From: Treponema sp.
Lineage (GTDB): Bacteria > Spirochaetota > Spirochaetia > Treponematales > Breznakiellaceae
Length of the DNA: 47,318 bases
Assembly: GCA_031276295.1 (NCBI GenBank)
Contig: JAISNI010000047.1
Location: 1 to 47,318 of the forward strand
Direction: 5' to 3'
The notes below the pieces were generated by a model. That model made no database searches. It was not told the DNA's origin and saw only the letters and a program-made list of their open reading frames with translations. A program made the translations under genes and the position numbers. This document shows, piece by piece, positions 47,119-47,318 of the stretch (positions are counted from its first letter, which is position 1; every line of letters starts with the position of its first letter).

Positions 47119-47318
47119 CTACCACTGCCGGGGTGTAAAGCCAGCGGGCGGTGGAATAAGATCCACGGACTCTCCCGTTAATTCAAGCACGTAAAATCCC
47201 ACTTCGTATGCGTACTCCATAATCTCCGGGGTCACCACCCCGCCCGCCATCGCTCCCAATAATTGTTTGTTGACCGTTTCCAATGGCGGATATTTTCGGA
47301 TAAGTTTCATGCGCTTCA
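47119..47318 (-). CDS. PD-(D/E)XK nuclease-like protein, copy 2 (truncated by window edge)
   Basis: The C-terminal 65 residues or so of a second copy are present, ending at TAA-side position 47119; the rest lies beyond the right edge. It matches copy 1 almost exactly (KYPPLETVNKQLLGAMAGGV), with a few changes such as MEYAYEV for MGYAYEA and VDLIPP for VHLIPP. The frame is open to the edge. Its own terminator is intact. Confidence 0.75.
   Translation of the reverse strand, partial: KRMKLIRKYPPLETVNKQLLGAMAGGVVTPEIMEYAYEVGFYVLELTGESVDLIPPPAGFTPRQW

Larger units (their letters stand above)
46126..47318. repeat. Tandem duplication, 844-bp period
   Basis: Sequence beginning CCGGCCACGTGAGCAATG at about 46126 recurs at about 46970, an offset of 844 bases. 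The second copy continues to the window edge at roughly 94% identity over the compared part. Each unit holds a hairpin, a spacer and the PD-(D/E)XK-type gene on the minus strand. Gene ends (46275 and 47119) keep the same offset. Confidence 0.9.

Overview
The window reads as a piece of a Treponema-like spirochaete chromosome. The evidence is a cytidylate kinase fused in frame to ribosomal protein S1, a roughly 900-residue protein ending in a GreA module, and the run mltG-dnaG-rpoD-zinc-ribbon-rnpB-TPR-mreB-mreC-mreD-mrdA-rodA, which matches the order I recall from Treponema pallidum. The housekeeping part is roughly half G+C, closer to the termite-gut treponemes than to T. pallidum; that placement is inference.

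Layout. Bases 1-1240 are an AT-rich accessory edge: the tail of an unknown gene, a terminator, an intact vapB with its promoter and operator, a broken vapC, and a small unknown protein. Bases 1269-3956 hold tgt and a HEAT-repeat exported protein (+). Bases 4106-10096 run on the minus strand: a VWA protein with a proline-rich tandem repeat, the large GreA-module protein, and a TPR protein. Bases 10243-14680 (+) carry rpe, three envelope/TPR proteins of unknown role and dtd. prs (-) converges on dtd. Bases 16333-26014 (+) carry recA, folK, scpA-scpB-rluB, cmk-rpsA, a sigma-54-type activator, a YfgM-like TPR protein and a lipoprotein. Everything from 26117 to 47318 that is clearly coding is on the minus strand: a radical-SAM protein, the cell-shape operon, RNase P RNA, the macromolecular-synthesis genes, an MBL-fold hydrolase, a YkgJ-type cysteine-cluster protein and recQ. 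The right edge is a second accessory patch: a decayed antitoxin gene, hairpins, and an 844-bp tandem duplication carrying a PD-(D/E)XK-type gene.

How the genes work together. mreB-mreC-mreD-mrdA-rodA build and position the elongation machinery for peptidoglycan, and mltG trims nascent glycan. dnaG, rpoD, rnpB and the GreA-module protein serve replication, transcription and RNA processing. recA, recQ and scpAB serve recombination and chromosome condensation. tgt, rluB, dtd and cmk-rpsA serve translation.

Most unusual points. (1) RecA carries a roughly 130-residue Pro/Ala/Gly/Lys tail with an AT-hook-like GRPRK. (2) Several promoters sit so close to the ATG that the mRNA should be leaderless or nearly so (rpe, scpA, the TPR gene before mreB, and a decayed antitoxin). 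(3) The radical-SAM gene has its conserved N-terminus upstream of the first ATG, with a CTG behind a strong Shine-Dalgarno as the only good start. (4) cmk-rpsA has a good internal ribosome-binding site that could also yield free S1. (5) The recA leader can form two mutually exclusive pairings, one covering the ribosome-binding site. I did not find a clear new multi-gene system such as a defence island or biosynthetic cluster; the window is mostly core genome with two decaying accessory edges.
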